NCBI RefSeq assembly: GCF_030116705.1
Contig: NZ_JAOTIK010000003.1
Span: 62,001-126,000 of the forward strand
Origin: Streptomyces sp. ML-6
GTDB lineage: Bacteria; Actinomycetota; Actinomycetes; Streptomycetales; Streptomycetaceae
Length of the DNA stretch: 64,000 nucleotides
Direction: 5' to 3'
The notes under the pieces: generated by a model
Database searches by the model: none
What the model was told of the DNA's origin: nothing
Seen by the model: the letters and a program-made list of their open reading frames with translations, nothing else
Part shown: positions 62,690 through 64,000 of the stretch, in pieces
Numbering within the stretch: position 1 is the first letter of the stretch
Layout of the letters: the number at the start of each line of letters is the position of its first letter
Program-made: the position numbers and the translations under genes

Positions 62690-64000
62690 AGTGAAGACGC
62701 CTGGTCATCAGGATGATCGCTGCCCAGGTGATGAGAACCAGTGAGCGGGCGTTCGACAGTCTGCGCATCACCGGCGACTTGGCGTCGGGTGGCGATAGTC
62801 CGGAGGTGAGCTTCGACTGATCGGTAGTTGGGTGCTTTCGCCCGAACGCGGCCGTAGATCGCGGGTTGTCGATGATCTCCGGGTAGATGAGGCGAAGTCG
62901 GAGGAAAATTTCCGCTGGCTTACGTCGCGGACGCTGAGGAGGCGGGGGTGACCGAGGCCGCAGTCATTCCGGCGGCAGCCGTTGCGGCCGTTGTGCTGCC
63001 GCGTCGCCAGCGCCGCGTGTCGCCCGAGACGATGGCCTTCACTTGACGAAGTCGGCCGTGGCGGCAACTCTCCGCTGGCTTCACGGCAGTGCGTGAGATC
63101 GATGAGTCGAGATCGGGGTGACGTCCCAGCGGCGTGAGGCCATGAACTACCAGACCAAATCGCCAAGGCAGAAGAGCACGGCCGGTGTCGACATGGCGGA
63201 TCCTCCTCGCCTCGGATCTTTCTGGGCGCCCTCCGATGACGGTGTCTGCAGGCCGGTTCGAGCGTCGGCTGTCGGTGGGGATGGCGGCGGCGATCATGAC
63301 AGGTGCCTCCAGGGGCGTGGAGTGCGGGGGGGCCGCCGTCGGCTACCAGCGTGGAGGCAGGTTGACGGTCGTTCGGGTGAACTGCTGCCGGCGATGAACC
63401 GGCGGAACTGGGTCGGCGCCTCGCCCGCCGCCTGCCGTTCGTACTCCAGCGGCCGTCTACCATCGCGCGTAGACCGAGATTCCGCAAGATCCTTCCAGCG
63501 CGCGGCGACGAGCGGTGCCCGTGGCCCTGACCGCTGTGTCCAGCCCCGGCGCAGGCGACCTCGAAAGAGGACTACAATGGGCGATATCCGCGTGGCAGAG
63601 TCTGGCGGCCATGGGCGCGAGGCGCGGCACTACTCGCCCACGGCGCATGGCCGCCCGCTCGGCGTCTCGACACGCGCGTCGCCGCGTCTCAGTCAGTCCA
63701 GCGTGGCGACGTGCTGATGCGTTGTACCTCTCCGTCCTCGGACAGATCCGGCATTCGCGCAGGCCAGCGCAGCCCGGCGGCCGCGCGACTGCAAGCCCGT
63801 GGCAGACGGTGACCAGGTCGAGCTCCACTGCTCCGGTCAATGTTGCAGACCACCGAGCGATAGACTTATTGTCTCGAAATGCTCTGTCAGGGGCGTTCGT
63901 TCTTGGTATGGTGGAAAACAGACGTGATCGTCGCTCATCGCCTTGACGCGGATGTCCGCCGCGTGGGAATTCGTCGCCGCCGTGTGGCGGCGTGAGCGCC
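62690..64000 (-). repeat. Corrupted copies of the IS5-type transposase and the RacO/RacP-like genes
   Basis: CGCCTGGTCATCAGGATGAT at about 62,699 equals the transposase 3' end in reverse. GATGAACCGGCGGAACTGGG at about 63,391 equals the RacP-like gene in reverse. CGTTCGTTCTTGG near 63,895 falls in the DUF6192 gene, and the copy runs off the window. Confidence 0.75.

Larger units (their letters stand above)
46131..64000. repeat. Corrupted inverted copy of about 21.2-46.1 kb (fold-back read or assembly artefact)
   Basis: Anchors from the centre outward (right = left): 46,280 = 45,920; 46,750 = 45,340; 47,340 = 44,610; 48,120 = 43,500; 49,060 = 42,180; 49,620 = 41,400; 50,680 = 39,795; 51,400 = 38,800; 52,290 = 37,530; 53,316 = 36,257; 54,610 = 34,460; 55,125 = 33,765; 56,340 = 32,090; 57,015 = 31,034; 59,090 = 28,160; 60,460 = 26,260; 61,390 = 25,060; 62,700 = 22,880; 63,900 = 21,290. 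The right arm is about 28 percent shorter, and indels fall alike in genes, gaps and IS elements. No gene stays open. Confidence 0.88.

Noticed and set aside
46131-64000. Dozens of short open frames on the right arm as genes
   Set aside because: They match no start/stop or ribosome-site pattern, and the DNA aligns in reverse with 21.2-46.1 kb with heavy indels, so the frames are by-products of the corrupted copy.
21200-64000. A natural giant palindrome or telomere fusion
   Set aside because: The right arm is uniformly shortened and damaged, including IS elements and non-coding DNA, which fits a poor read better than biology. Not fully excluded.
1-64000. rRNA, tRNA and riboswitch genes
   Set aside because: No cloverleaf or conserved rRNA words were seen on either strand.

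Overview
The window looks like one end of a Streptomyces-type linear replicon, most likely a conjugative linear plasmid. Supporting this: very high GC, GTG starts, ATGA/GTGA stop-start overlaps, a TraB (FtsK-type) DNA translocase, and a tap-tpg pair, whose products cap telomeres. The replicon appears to end near position 46,120. There the sequence passes through a short palindromic turn (46,101-46,145) and then runs back along the same arm. Everything from about 46,131 to 64,000 is a heavily corrupted, shortened inverted copy of about 21.2-46.1 kb. I read that part as an unpolished fold-back read or assembly artefact, not as genes.

Left to right. (1) 1-16.1 kb, minus strand: a ParA-like partition ATPase cut by the window edge, then a long set of often translationally coupled genes making up a conjugation/spread module (ASCH, GGDEF, P-loop kinase, DUF5706/Pycsar-effector-like, zinc protein, TraB, a run of small membrane Spd-type proteins, WhiB-like, zinc proteins). 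(2) 16.1-17.4 kb: divergent operators and a GntR/UTRA regulator, the likely repressor of the module. (3) 17.4-22.0 kb, plus strand: a non-coding stretch with inverted repeats, an HTH protein, a DUF721/DciA-like protein, a small zinc protein, and a DUF6192/RacO-like plus RacP-like pair. This is a candidate internal replication/maintenance locus. (4) 22.0-34.1 kb: accessory cargo with an IS5-type insertion, a six-bladed propeller, small cassettes between repeated spacers, a DUF3800 + STAND NTPase pair (possible defence) and an IS1182-type element. (5) 34.2-46.1 kb, telomere-proximal: a double zeta-toxin protein, tap-tpg, a PD-(D/E)XK-like protein with a zinc finger, small genes, one gene with an in-frame stop, and two winged-helix genes flanked by five related TTTGTTCT-N-AGAACAAA palindromes. 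A terminal stretch of about 600 bp follows that is visibly AT-richer and does not look like the common Streptomyces telomere.

How the parts fit: ParA and the replication/HTH genes would maintain the replicon. TraB with the Spd-type membrane proteins would move double-stranded DNA between and within mycelia, under GntR control. Tap/Tpg would complete the ends. The zeta-type protein and the STAND/DUF3800 pair would stabilise or defend the plasmid. No rRNA, tRNA or CRISPR array was seen. Family names come from recognising motifs by eye, since no search was possible.
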